DNA from: Coleophoma eucalyptorum
Taxonomy: Eukaryota; Ascomycota; Leotiomycetes; Helotiales; Dermateaceae
Assembly (NCBI GenBank): GCA_026120035.1
Contig: JALRME010000001.1
Span: 757,909-821,908 of the forward strand
DNA length: 64,000 nt
Direction: 5' to 3'
Shown: positions 12,721 through 23,915 of the stretch, in pieces
Layout: each line of letters starts with the position of its first letter
Position numbering within the stretch: position 1 is the stretch's first letter
Notes under the pieces: model-generated
What the model was told of the DNA's origin: nothing
The model's database searches: none
Seen by the model: only the letters and a program-made list of their open reading frames with translations
Position numbers and translations under genes: made by a program

Positions 12721-13460
12721 ATGCAGTACTCAACCTCCTTCCTCTTTGCTGCTCTGGCCTCCGTGGTCGCTGCCCAGAACCCCTTCACCTTCACCACCCT
12801 CACGAGCATCACTGCTGGGCAGCAATTCAACATCACCTGGGCCCCATCCACCGGCACCACCGATACCATTTCCCTGGTCTTGCGACAAGGCAACTCCGCC
12901 AACCTCGACACGGTCGAGAGCATTGCCTGTAAGTATTCCTGCCCACCGCGCACCATTTTGTCGCGTACAAGGGTTGAGCAGAACTGACGGAACTTCGCGT
13001 TACAGCCGGCATCCAAAACACTGGTTACTACCTCTGGACCCCATCCACCACATTGGTGAACGGCCCCAACTACGCCTTCGAGATTGTCGATGACGGCAAC
13101 ACTGCCATCGTGAACTACTCCAACCAATTCTCCATCTCGTCGCCCAACACCGTCACTCCTTCCTCCACCGCGACCAGCTCCTCTGCTTCCTCCAGCGGTT
13201 CCTCCACTGCTGTAACCACTACCAGCAGCGGATCTAGCTCTTCCACCGGTTCTTCTACCGGCTCTACCACCGGCTCTGCTTCATCCACCGGCTCTGCCAC
13301 GGGCAAGACCACCACCAGCGCTTCCAAGTCCTCGACTAGCTCTGCAACCTCCAGCTCTGCCACCTCAACTACCACCGCTACTTCCATGAACAGCGGCGCG
13401 TCGCTCAAGGTTGGTGGTGGCATGTTGGCCTTGGTCGGTGCGGTCATGGCTGCTTTGTAA
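12721..13460 (+). CDS. Kre9/Knh1-like Ser/Thr-rich GPI-anchored protein (second of two)
   Basis: Two exons, 12721-12928 and 13006-13460, with a 77-base GTAAGT..TACAG intron, give 220 residues. A signal peptide (MQYSTSFLFAALASVVAAQ) is followed by a Kre9/Knh1-type domain. Its TSITAGQQFNITWAP strand parallels ITAGQPFDITFT in the upstream gene. The domain ends near residue 110 with YYLWTPSTTLVNGPNYAFEI. Residues about 125-200 are nearly all Ser, Thr, Ala and Gly, as in heavily O-mannosylated stalks, and the chain ends in GGGMLALVGAVMAAL, a GPI-attachment signal. The intron interrupts the domain. Expected place: plasma membrane outer face or cell wall. The codons are strongly C-ending here, much more than in the 9934 gene, which suggests high expression. 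A long minus-strand frame opposite the Ser/Thr stalk is a composition artefact. Confidence 0.88.
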
Positions 13461-14845
13461 GCTCCAGATGGATAGTGTGGATCGATATATTGCATAACAC
13501 CGGGAGTTCACTTGTCTCGCATATTTGTTGTAGTTCCAAAAAAGGCCTTTCTTTGGCTCGTTTCGCTTCTTGTTGTGCATATTAGGAGAGGAGATATGGG
13601 TGGCTGGCTGCTTTGCTTTCGCTTGATTGCTTGCCTGGAGACAGCCGAAGGATTTAGGGAGACATATAATGCACGGTTTAAGACTCATGGATTGGATGTA
13701 ATGGTGAAGAAAAGTGGTTGGGATGGACATTTAAGGAAACGATCTTGAGCTCGGTAGCTAGATATCTACCCCATTGGCGCGACCTGGATATCGAGAATCT
13801 AAATGTATAATGTTACATTTTTATTTCACTATAATGTCTGATTGATGAAGAGGTGTAAAGTTTGGGAAACTGATGTAAACTGAATAAAGAGTACCTACCA
13901 TACCAACCCCACGGTCTTGTTCTCATTAGCCAGAAGAACAGAGCATAACCGTTAGAGATATGCCTAAGAAAGTTGCACCCCAAATATCTAAATCTCAAAG
14001 GGTACATACAGCTATATAGTAGAGAGAAGCGACAACAAGCTTACTTGCTACCAAAACTCCACAAGTACCGTAGAGTGAGCGGAAGGAAAAAAGCTCGCTT
14101 AACTTCTTCTTTCGGCTCCCCCGTCAGCGGATGGGATTTGATGACTCCACGTGCTTTTTACATCCACCACCTTTTTTGATTCTGCTATGTTGTGAATATC
14201 CATATATATATATATATACACGTTGTGGTGGAAACAAGTTTATTAATACAAAAAGAACCCAAGGGCAATGTTAGCTACCAAATGTAACGGCGGCACTACT
14301 CGAGGGATAATCTCTTGGTACGTATGTATATACGGGATCCTTTGTACGGGGAAGTTTCAGTCTGCACTACCCTCCTAGTTAGTACGACCGTCTGGATGCT
14401 CAACCCAGGCCAAAAGCTCGCTTAGCAGGGTAACAAAACTGGCCAGAGAGACGATCGAGATGGCTAGAAGGACCATCTGGTTTAGTTTGCATCCGTTCCG
14501 TTCAGTTTGCGCTCTTTTGCAACATGCTAGGAACCTTTGGAGTTTGTAAGACTGTGCTATTCAATGCTGCTATTCTAGTTTTCTTTTTAGCGTTTTGGTA
14601 TTGCGAATATGGATTGTAGCTACTCTACGCTCACTTGCCCTTACCCTTACGATTTGTCCAGCAAACCAAACCGCTCTGATTTTAGCTACTCCAGAATCTC
14701 TCTCACCTCTGCTATTATCCAAAGTAAAACCGAAGCAGAAGTCTCACTTCCAACAAGCCACGCCACTTCATACCGAGTTGCAGATATCAGAGTATTTCCA
14801 AAACACACTTACTCTTCTCAAAGAACTAACCAGGACTTGGCTGGG
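13461..14845. other. Intergenic; TA repeat
   Basis: No firm gene. A (TA) run lies at 14203-14218. From about 14609 the sequence is open in frame with the following gene and could be an N-terminal extension of it, but its pyrimidine-rich end reads more like a leader. Confidence 0.5.
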
Positions 14846-15544
14846 ATGAAGAGAAAGTCGGTAGCGTGGGCAGTTCCGCTTGTGCAGGAGGTCACTATAT
14901 CACCGCGGACCTGGGATTTTGTGATGGAGATTGAGATTGAGGAAAGAGTGGGTAAACGGGCTAGAGAGGATCTGAAGAGAGTGAGAGAGGGCAGTTGGAG
15001 GTACAGCCCTTCGTATTTTAACAAACCAAATTCAAAGCGGATTAAGGTTGGAGAGTATGATTCGGAGTCGTTCTCGGAGTGTAGTAAGATGGTTGCTGAG
15101 GGAGAGGCTGCTGAGAAAGATAGCTGTGAAGAGGAGAGAACGGAGATGATGAAGAAGATTGACACGGAGGCTTTCCCGGTATACAGTGAAGAACTATCCG
15201 AGGAGCTTCTGATGGAGACGTATGAGCAGGAGGAAGGGGAAAATTTACCAGAGGCGGAGAAGAAGCAAGAGGAGGCTGCTGAGACACAAGCTGACAGCGA
15301 GGACAAAACAGAGGGAACCGGCGAAGAAGACCCCCGAGAGGTATAAAATTTTCAAACTCACATTCTCGTAACCAGTTGAGTCTTGTTGAACCTTGATGCC
15401 CTGTACTGACTTTAAAATTAGGGTTTCCTAGAAGATGTTTTCCTACCTCTCATCTTGCCTATCGCCGTATTCTTTTATGCGGTTGCCGTAGTCAGAGATA
15501 TTGGATCGGTTTGTATATGGTATCTTCGTGGTACCTCTAGATAA
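14846..15544 (+). CDS. Acidic protein with a single C-terminal membrane segment (possible tail-anchored protein)
   Basis: Family not recognised. Two exons, 14846-15340 and 15422-15544, across an 81-base GTATAA..TTAG intron, give 205 residues. An in-frame ATG at 14609 would make it 284; I prefer the later start because the added part is pyrimidine-rich and leader-like. The first 70 residues are basic and charged (MKRKSVAWAVPLVQEVTISP, then KRAREDLKRVREGSW). The middle is very rich in Glu with few hydrophobics. Exon 2 alone codes a 40-residue end with one hydrophobic stretch (FLPLILPIAVFFYAVAVV) and a short basic tail. With no signal peptide this is the topology of a tail-anchored protein with its body in the cytosol. 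If the intron is not removed, the protein stops at 15346 without the membrane part. Real coding is likely; function is unknown. Confidence 0.55.
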
Positions 15545-15883
15545 AACCCCTAGGAGAATTGGTGGGAAACTGGCAAAGTTGTTGTGCTATGTTATGTTTT
15601 GTATAGCCAGCGTGTTTGTGATGTTCAATGAGAACAAAATATGTTCGAAATGTTGCCGAATGGAGAACTGTTAGGGTGAGTACTTGAAAATTTTAATTTG
15701 AAGCACTGTTTGGGATATAGGAGTCGAGAGAATACTTAGGTACTTGTTCAACATAAACGGAAGTGACAACCTCCCAAGTCAATACCACAAGCCTTCAAAA
15801 ACCACCATCCATGATGAGATAAAAAACTGTAGAGAATACCTATGACCCAACTCCTAATATACCTAATCTAACCAAACCAAGCC
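15545..15883. other. Intergenic
   Basis: Short spacer between two plus-strand genes; nothing distinctive seen. Confidence 0.5.
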
Positions 15884-17334
15884 ATGCCAACAATCCTCAG
15901 TGACCTATTCACCCGCCGAGACCATCACACCACGTCACTCATACCCACAATCCCAGGCAGCTTCACAGTCGAATGCACCCTCCCGCCCCAAACGACAAAC
16001 TTCATAACAGCACCCAACGCGCGGGGGACACTCGAGATCCTCGAGTCAGGATTCCTCTGCATCCTAGTCTGCATCTGGACCGTCCAGCACTTGAACGTGC
16101 CCCAGCAGCGCGATGGCCGCACCCGCGGGCTGAGTGGGAAGTGGTACTGGCAGCTGAAGATGCTGCGCACGCGCCTGAAGTGGATGCTGGTGACGCTCAT
16201 CCTGCCGGAGTTCCTGGTGGGCAAGGCGCTGAGCGATTTCATGGGCGCGAGGGAGAGCATGAAGCGGGTGCGACAGCTGCGGGATGTCGAGGGCAAGCCG
16301 TTGCCCGATGGGGAAATCGAGGGGTGGACGAAAGTGCATGCGTTTTATGGGGATATGGGCGGGTTTGTGCTGAGGACGACCCGGCCGAGGAGGGATGGTG
16401 AGGGCTTCGCGTTACAGCATTTGGTTAGTGAGGAGGTGTTGAGACTTAGAGAGCAGGGCAAAATCGCGAGGTTGCCGAGTATTCACAAGGATATGATTGT
16501 AGCGATGAGTAAGGGGGACGTGTTCGTGAAGCTGTTGGCGGTTTTTGAGATTGCGTGGATGGTCATTGAAGTTTCGTTCCGCAAGGCCTACGATCTGCCT
16601 ATATCGCAGTTGGAGATTACGGCTTGTGCTTTCTGCTCGACGACGCTGGTTACTTATGCGTTATGGTGGACCAAGCCGCAGGGTGTGAGGATTGCGACGG
16701 TCATTCCCTTGGATTCAATCGCAAGTACTGAGGTGCTGTTCGAACCAAGACTCCCAGGGTTCTGGCGGTATAGATTGGCACACTTTGATAGTGATGCGCT
16801 GAGGCAGCGGGACCGTCCTGATGAACCTGTAAGTATCACATCCCTCATACTCCGAATGTCAACTCTGAGATTGTATAGGTATGGAACGACTCCGTCCCAG
16901 CACATCGCCTGCACGATCATCACCGGCTCCCGTTGCACAACATGGCCATGCTCGATATCGGAATAATAATTGGCAACATCCTGTTAGGTTGCGTGCATCT
17001 CTCAGCATGGAATTTCCAATTCCCGTCACGAGTCGAGCAATTGCTCTGGCGATACTCCTCTATCGCCATAATTTCAGTGATTCCATCATACTTCCTATTC
17101 TCCAGTATCATCACAGCAATTGAGGGATTGTTCAAGAAGTACACATGGGGCGAGAAGTTTGTGGTTGATGATGGAGAGGTCAAGATCCAGGCTGGTGTGC
17201 TGGGCTTTCTGACGGGCATCTTGTATATGTGTGCTAGATTGTTTATTCTTTTTGAGACGGTGTACAGCTTGTTCTACCTTCCACCAAGAGCCTATGTTAC
17301 CACGTGGAGCCAGGTCTTTCCGCATGTTATGTAG
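15884..17334 (+). CDS. Seven-segment integral membrane protein, fungal family of unknown function
   Basis: Two exons, 15884-16828 and 16879-17334, with a 50-base GTAAGT..ATAG intron, give 466 residues. I recognise it as one of the widespread filamentous-fungal multi-pass proteins, not as a named transporter. About seven hydrophobic segments are visible: near residues 52-70, 100-120, 210-232, 240-260, then LDIGIIIGNILLGCVHLSAW, AIISVIPSYFLFSSIITAIEG and LTGILYMCARLFILFETVYSLFYLP in exon 2. A charged loop of about 90 residues follows the second segment. The extracellular-looking N-terminus has paired residues but no cleavable signal. The GC content of the first third is unusually high compared with neighbours, with open frames in several phases. 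Function is not assignable from sequence. Confidence 0.8.
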
Positions 17335-17880
17335 AGGAAGCTCAGCTCCCAATATACCCATAAGTAGGATGAAGCAGAGGTGTCGTGGATGGGACAGATT
17401 GGAAATCAAACCCTATTAACCCCTCAAATATACACCTACTACACTACAATGGCCTCGTTACAATGCAGTCTCGAATGCCTAACTATTTCAAAGTCTGCTT
17501 TGTCAAGACTATACCGACTCTATTTCACAGTAACAGTGCTTTATTGATGATTTATTTATATTTATTGTATCTACTGCAGGACTGTTCCCATCTCTCCCGC
17601 TTCATCCGTTCCCATACGCCAAATTAAGCAAAGTGTTGAGGGGTGTACCATTCTGTGTATATCCGTACCGTAACGTTTCGTGATGTGTGAATCGGATAAC
17701 AAAACAAAAAAATCCAAAAGGGGGAAGGAAACGCAATTGCTCATGTAATTGTACAAAGTGTGTTTTATGTATTGTTTTGTCTTCCCGTACTCCAAGCTCA
17801 AATGCAAATTTCGAATCGAAGCAATTTTCGAGATCTCCCTTTAGAAGGTGAGTATCCAGGAGGTTGTGTCGTGCGTTATA
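17335..17880. other. Convergent 3' spacer
   Basis: Lies between the ends of a plus-strand and a minus-strand gene, so it should hold both 3' untranslated regions. No gene seen. Confidence 0.55.
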
Positions 17881-20800
17881 TCACTCTGACTTCTTGACCT
17901 CGATCTGGGGAGCCTCATCAATGAACGATGGAGCGGTTCTAAAAGTCTCGCTGAAGTCTTGTTGGCGATGAGAGGTGGGAACCGCGGGTGCTGAAGTTGT
18001 ACGAGGGACTATTTGACGAGTTGAGTGAGGATCTGACGTTGTACGCTGACTGGAATCCTCTGCGTGATTGTGCATCTGCTTTCTTGCCTCCGACTCCTTC
18101 TCAGCTTCCTTCCTCTGCTTCTCTTCAGCCTGTCTTTTCTTCTCAGATTCCAGGAATCTCTCTTTTGCTAGGCAGACCCGCTCAATTCCAGATAGAAGCT
18201 CACCAGTAGGTAAGGCTTGAAATGGTTCAGTGCGTGGCTCCTTCGATTTACCCCAGTAGCACTCAAATCTTACTCGAGTGTGCTCATCCGGCTTCATATC
18301 GTGTTGCCAAAGAGTGATTTCATCTCCGTGACGCAGCTCACCCCAATAGATTGACTCAGTCAGAGGCTTCTGACGATCATGAGAGGGAAGTTTAACACCG
18401 TTGACAATGATGCCCGCCGTTGCCTTGGATGATATGTAGAATGTAAGATCCTGATCAAGACCTTCATTACTGTTCCAGGGGGTCCCATTTCCAACATGAT
18501 CGAGTGCTGCACCATCGTTATAGAATCCTGGCTTGTAAAGTAACAGCTTGAATGCGTATTTGGGAACCTTGACCTGATAACTATCGGCATAACGCAAGGT
18601 GTTGGTAAATCCTCGGCCCCAGGTGGTGAGAGGGTCAACAATATTGAGGCCAAGGGAAGGGATAATGCAGTCGTGTGTTGCAATCATCTTTGCTAAGAGC
18701 CGCTTTGGTGGAAGAAATGAATTCGAATTAACTGTTTGCAACCCCGTATTATCAAAACTGCCCGCGTGGGGTTGAATTTCAACAGTCGTGGATGTATTAG
18801 AGCCGTGAGCCGTGGCTGGCATTGTCAAGTCCAGAACATCTCTGTTACTGTCCTTTGTGGTTTCCGTGCTATCAGCTCCAAGCTTGCGCTCATCACGCTT
18901 CATGAGCATGCGGCGGCCTTCCTCTTTTGTGGGCTCGGATGTTGCCCGATGATTCGCATCTGGTTCTACAGAAGGACTTCGACTGCTGCGAAAACTTTGC
19001 ATTGTTTTGTTGAAGAACCGTCCTCCATATCTGAACTCCTCGCCATTCTCCTTTGCTACGCGCTCAAAGGCCTCGAACTCAGAGCTCGTCATCTGAGGAT
19101 AGTTTTCGTGATGTGTGGACTTGTCCTTCGGATCCCAGAAGATCGAGGTTGGTATGGGAAGAACGACCTCCCGATTTGACTTGCGTCTCTTGGAAGCCTT
19201 GACTTCTTCGGGCCACCATTCTTCGCCTTCCTCATCTTCACGTCGCCGCCGCAAGCTCACTCCAATGCTGTAGTTTGGATCCAATGAAGGTGAGGCCAGT
19301 CGCTCAGGAGCTGGAGATGGGGTGTCAGAAGGAGATCGCATATTTAAATGACCAACCATGGATTCTGCGCCCATCAAACTGGATGATAGTGCAGCTCGCT
19401 TGTCAGAATCATAATCTCTAACAGCATGCTGAAAGTTTGGTACTGGGGGTGGAGGCATCGGGTTCTTAGCGACGTTATCGCCTTCCATGAGATGAATGTC
19501 GGAATCTGGATGAGAGCCTTCAATTGAAGGTCTAGCCATTGCGTGTGATTTTTCATCTTGATTAGATTGAGATTCTTGATTGTCTCGACTATCCATGGAT
19601 TCAGTAAGTTGCGGATCGTGTTGTGACGGAAGTGGCAGGTTGATATTAGACAAAGAAGGGATCGCGCCTGAACTTCCTAACGCGGAAACATCAACTTCAC
19701 CGAACAAGCGACCACCGTGACCACCTCTCGCATTCTGCACAAAGCTGTAGTTTTCGCTGAAGTTTCCTTCGCTCGTGCTGAAACTGCTAGGGATTTCTGG
19801 TTGTTGCAGTTCCGTCACATCACTCGATCCAAATTCATCACTGCCATCAACCTGGCGGTAACCCTCATGAATGCTTAATTGCGATGCGCCTCGCTCTAGA
19901 TTTTCTTTCTCGGCAGATTCATCAAAATCTTGCGAGCATTCTTCATCGTCATCCGCCAAAATCTCATTGGTGTTATTATTGAGCCAGGGACTAGCTTCAA
20001 GGTCTGCAATAGTTGCACGATATTCGGGACGAGTATGAAGCATGTTCCGAACAAATCGAATTCCATTGTCAGAGATCTGTGCGTGTTGGAGTGGCCGAAT
20101 ATCGAGGGGTTCTGACATGATACGACTGAGCAACTCCTGATAGGTAGTGCCGGTCTTGACAGGGAATGGAGGTCTACCGCAAAAAGCGTAAAATAAAACT
20201 CCAGCCAAGGACCAGATATCAACTGCGTGTCCATATCGTTGTGGAGGCAAAGCTCTTTTGTCGCGACCTCGCATATTCCTCTTACCCGTGGCATCAAACT
20301 CTCGATATTCTGTGTATACTTCGGGAGCACAATACAAGAGGGTTCCACAGAAGGTTCGCAAAAATGTCTCCTCGCTATCCACCATCTTGGAGAGACCAAA
20401 ATCAGTCAACTTCACATGAAATGGAACTTCTCTCTGGATCAAGATGTTATCGGGTTTGACATCTCGGTGAGTGATGCCCATGTTATGAAGATACTTGAGC
20501 GCACTTAGCAGCTGGATTGACATTGTCTTGACGGTCAACTCTGAGAGGGGTCCGTTGGCCTCGACCAAACTACCAAGATCCCCACCTGGGACAAACTCCA
20601 TGATTATGAACAGATAATCCTCCCAGTCAATATGTTCAATGTACTGGACGATATTTTCCTTGGCAAGGTTAGCTGGTGCAGGGACGGAAAACAAGAGTGC
20701 CACTCACGTGCGTGATTTTCCGCATGATCTTCATCTCAGTTTCAACCTTTTGATCCAAGATTCCATTCTTCATGAAGCGTCTCTTCTCCAGCTCCTTTGC

Positions 20801-21827
20801 AGCGAATGGAACACCATCAAATTTTCTCGTCATCTTATGGACAACTGCAAAAGCACCTCGGCCGATCATGCCGACCTTGTTATATTTTGAGCCACCTCTC
20901 CATTCTTTGGGCCGACTTAATGAGGAAACCATATTTTGAGTTGCGAAGAGGTTGGGCTACAATTAATTAGCATGGATCCCTCCTAAACATTAAGAGTAGA
21001 CATACGGGCTCTTTCTTTTCACCTGGCGTCTGGGCCTTTCCTTTGTCGTGCTCCAACTTCATGTTCATGAAGTAATCTGTCAGTCTACCTCTGAAAGCTT
21101 CAGCGTCCGATTCATCTCGCTGGGGAATGCGAACAATGAAGCGAAAATCCTCTTGTGGTGGTGTCATAGCCAATGTTATGATGGCACCATTCTCAAGAGT
21201 GTGCCTGTAACCTCCACCATTCTCTTTGTCTTTACCACGGAGTATGACCTTGTCAACGACAGTACCGTTAGTTGACTGATCTTCAAGCATAATGATACCA
21301 TATTCGTTGATAAATATTCGGAAATGGACATTGCTAATCCGCTTGACCTCGTCAGCGTGGCCCATTACAAAGTCGCATCGGGCAGGATTTCGACCGAAGC
21401 AATGGCCAGCATGAGGGGTTTTGAGCTTGGCAGACAGGCGTAAAGCAATGTCGTGAGAGACAATACCGTTGGACGCAAGATCGAAACTGTCAACTCTATG
21501 CTTGTTGTCCTTAAACTTTACCGCGGCGCTATTTGGTACCAGTGTGTGCTCCGGGCTAGCTTCAGCAATCATCGCGGTTGCTCGACATGCAGGAAGTGAT
21601 GCGGGATGAAGGATGCAGAAGACATCGGTGAGGTCTTCATCGGTTAGGCCCGAGTTGTGTTGGCCCAATCGTCGAGGATCTATGACGATCTGCGTAGCTA
21701 CGAATTCATCTTCGTCAACATTCTGCTGCTCATCGAACTGCGAAAGAGATGCAGCTGAGGGGAATTCAAGAGGGGTAAAAGAGTAATAATGGGCTGAAAT
21801 ACCTGGCTGCGTAGCTTCTTCCTCCAT
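17881..21827 (-). CDS. RAD53: Rad53/Chk2-family checkpoint serine/threonine kinase with two FHA domains
   Basis: Three exons on the minus strand, 21827-21006, 20956-20708 and 20658-17881, with two 49-base introns; the product is 1282 residues. The N-terminus carries TQ/SQ sites (residues 6, 29 and 45), as in the region phosphorylated by ATM/ATR kinases. FHA1 spans about 130-220 with GR at 145, SNVHF at 165 and STNGT at 185. The kinase domain spans about 298-570: glycine loop GRGAFAVVHK, Lys328, HRDVKPDN with Asp423, DFG at 443 and a CAPE motif. A second FHA-like domain lies near 1020-1160 (TWGRGFTNTLRY, later IIVNGVKLPS), followed by a Lys/Glu coiled coil. FHA-kinase-FHA is the Rad53 order. 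It should act in the nucleus in the DNA damage and replication checkpoint. The exon 2/3 junction restores the conserved HENIVQY by using the acceptor at 20659, not the nearer CAG. Confidence 0.9.
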
Positions 21828-23067
21828 TTTGCAAAGATTTTGGAGATTTATGGTTGAATTATTGCAGCTTGGTTGCAGAGGTTAAAGCTCTGAGATACTT
21901 TGAGGTCAAGATCATATCAAGCTGGCAGCGGACGATTCATCAGCGGTGCTCAGTCAATTTTAGCCAGGCATCGATTGAGACACCCGACCGCATTGCGCAC
22001 TCACCTAGCTTCAGATATTCGCGACTTTCCAGGGGCTTGCGACCGCAGCGTTTGTATATTCTCGACGAGACAAAGGGTAAGTGTAAGGCAACGGGCAAGG
22101 CGGGCACTGCAGACGATGTCGTTTTATCGATCAGGAGCTCGGCAGCGGGAGGAAACTAAAGAATGGCAGAAGACTTAATAGTCCTCGTGGAAGACGATTG
22201 AGATCGTAATATGCATCAAGGCGAAGCGTGGTCTCGAGTCTACAATTCGCAGTTGTGGATCAGTCACGACGTCCTCCTAGCAACGAACAAGGCAAAGCAA
22301 GGCATATACTTGAGTACGTACAGCACGGGTTCTATCTCCACTGTGCATATCACACAGCACAAGCAAAACACACGCCCAAAGAGGGCCCACCACAGAGGGC
22401 GTGATCTCACAAGTCGTGAAGGTCAGGAAATCAAGCAAGTGATGTGATGTGCGGTTCGTTCAGTAACGCCGCAACTGAGAGCGGGGATAATTGTGTCAAG
22501 GGAATTATTTATTTCAGGTCTCACCAAGGACTCGATCGGAACTGCAGCTGATTTAGGCGTTCGCATTATCTGTTGTCCCGGTACCTTCGCGGCCGTGTCG
22601 CCGGTGGTCAGAGCTCCTTGCTCCACACCTGATCCGTGTTCCTGGATTTGTCTCGTGAGGATCTTGTCAAGGGGTACGATCATGTGAGGAGGAGGCTTGG
22701 TTATTGACTACTGCGTGACTTTGCGAGTGAATTAAAGTAGACAACTTTACAGGACTAGACCTAAGATGTATCTGTACACGTCGGGTGACATCAATATCAG
22801 CTTGTGTAAGACAGTAATTCATGTATACATTCATACTGCAGATGCCTCAGTCATGTGCTAACGGTACTGTCATGCCCTAATTAAAAGAATATAATTGCCA
22901 CATCCATAACGATTTGGGTATTTTGTAGTCATTAATCATTATTCCAGCAAAATTCCTTCAGTTGGTCCATATCCTTTATACATCAAGATATCATATGATT
23001 CATGCATCCTATGTTTTTGCGAGATGAGTGCACAAGCACCTCTGCAAAATCCAATCCCTATTGCTGA
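21828..23067. other. Intergenic
   Basis: Promoter side of the checkpoint kinase gene and 3' flank of the small five-exon gene. No gene could be supported; open frames here have no family features. Confidence 0.5.
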
Positions 23068-23915
23068 TCAACGTTTTCGATCTGCATATATAAGTCAGTG
23101 CCAAAGGATAGATACAAAAGGTATTAGACTGATGCAAGGACGATACTTTCCTCGGCCGAGGAGTGTACATACCTGGAATAGGTGAGCTAGGATTTGTCGA
23201 GCCTTCCTCCGTGATACTGCTAGGATTCGTTCGTGATGAACTACCCGTAGATGGCGGTATAATGCTACTTCTCACAGACTGTGCTTTGCTACTGCTACTG
23301 GAACTGCCTGGCGTCCTTGATTTGGATTCCCTGTGCTTCCGTAAGATTTCCTCTGGCTCAGGTCCTTTGCCCGAAGGTTTGATGGCATCATCGGGTAATT
23401 TAGTGGATGGGATCTTGAGCTTTGCTGCAGCTTGAGGGTCTTTTAATCCCGCAACATTAGATCTCTTGAATTCCGCTTTGCGATACTGTTCTAGGGCGTT
23501 GCCAGATGGTTCGGATACCTTTGCCCATTTGGAGGCTTTGGTGGCAATTTTGGATAGGAAACCCCTGTTTGGATTATCCTTTCGATCTGAACTCCGACTT
23601 TTCTTGGGAATTGGTGCTGTGGATGATCAGCACCTTTGTGAAGATGGATAAGGGGAGACGCCCTTACATCCTTGCAAATCATGATTCTTCTCGTATGTCG
23701 CATGAGGCATACTGTGTGTATTGGCATTAACTGTTGTAGTGAGTAAACACAACAACAAAAATATGCATGGGTGACTCTACTTGTAGGTGGTTTGATAGCG
23801 AAGTCGGTCTCGATCTCTTCAGCTAAGTTCCATGCATGTTAGTGATAGTTCTCAAGAATGGTGCTAAAAGCTTACTAGTACTATATGGACTTTGTTCGCC
23901 ATCCGCGGGTGCCAT
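23068..23915 (-). CDS. Small basic, Ser-rich conserved-looking protein, five exons
   Basis: Not visible as one long open frame. Splicing 23915-23876, 23822-23781, 23730-23668, 23616-23173 and 23081-23068 keeps phase through four introns of 53, 50, 51 and 91 bases and gives 200 residues. Every junction is GT..AG, with CTAAC-like branch sites in the first and last introns. The start at 23915 reads MAPADGEQSPYST. The middle (about residues 60-140) is charged and ordered-looking, with GFLSKIATKASKWAKV and LKDPQAAAKLKIPSTKLPDD. The last third is Ser/Pro-rich and ends SSPIPDRKR. The last exon codes only four residues and the stop. I know no domain for it; the Lys/Ser content and lack of signal peptide suggest a nuclear or cytosolic protein. 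Reading frame could extend upstream of 23915, but no better ATG was found. Confidence 0.7.

Noticed and set aside
13115..13495. 126-residue minus-strand frame
   Set aside because: Lies opposite the Ser/Thr stalk of the GPI protein; Val/Glu-rich composition is the antisense of the repeat.
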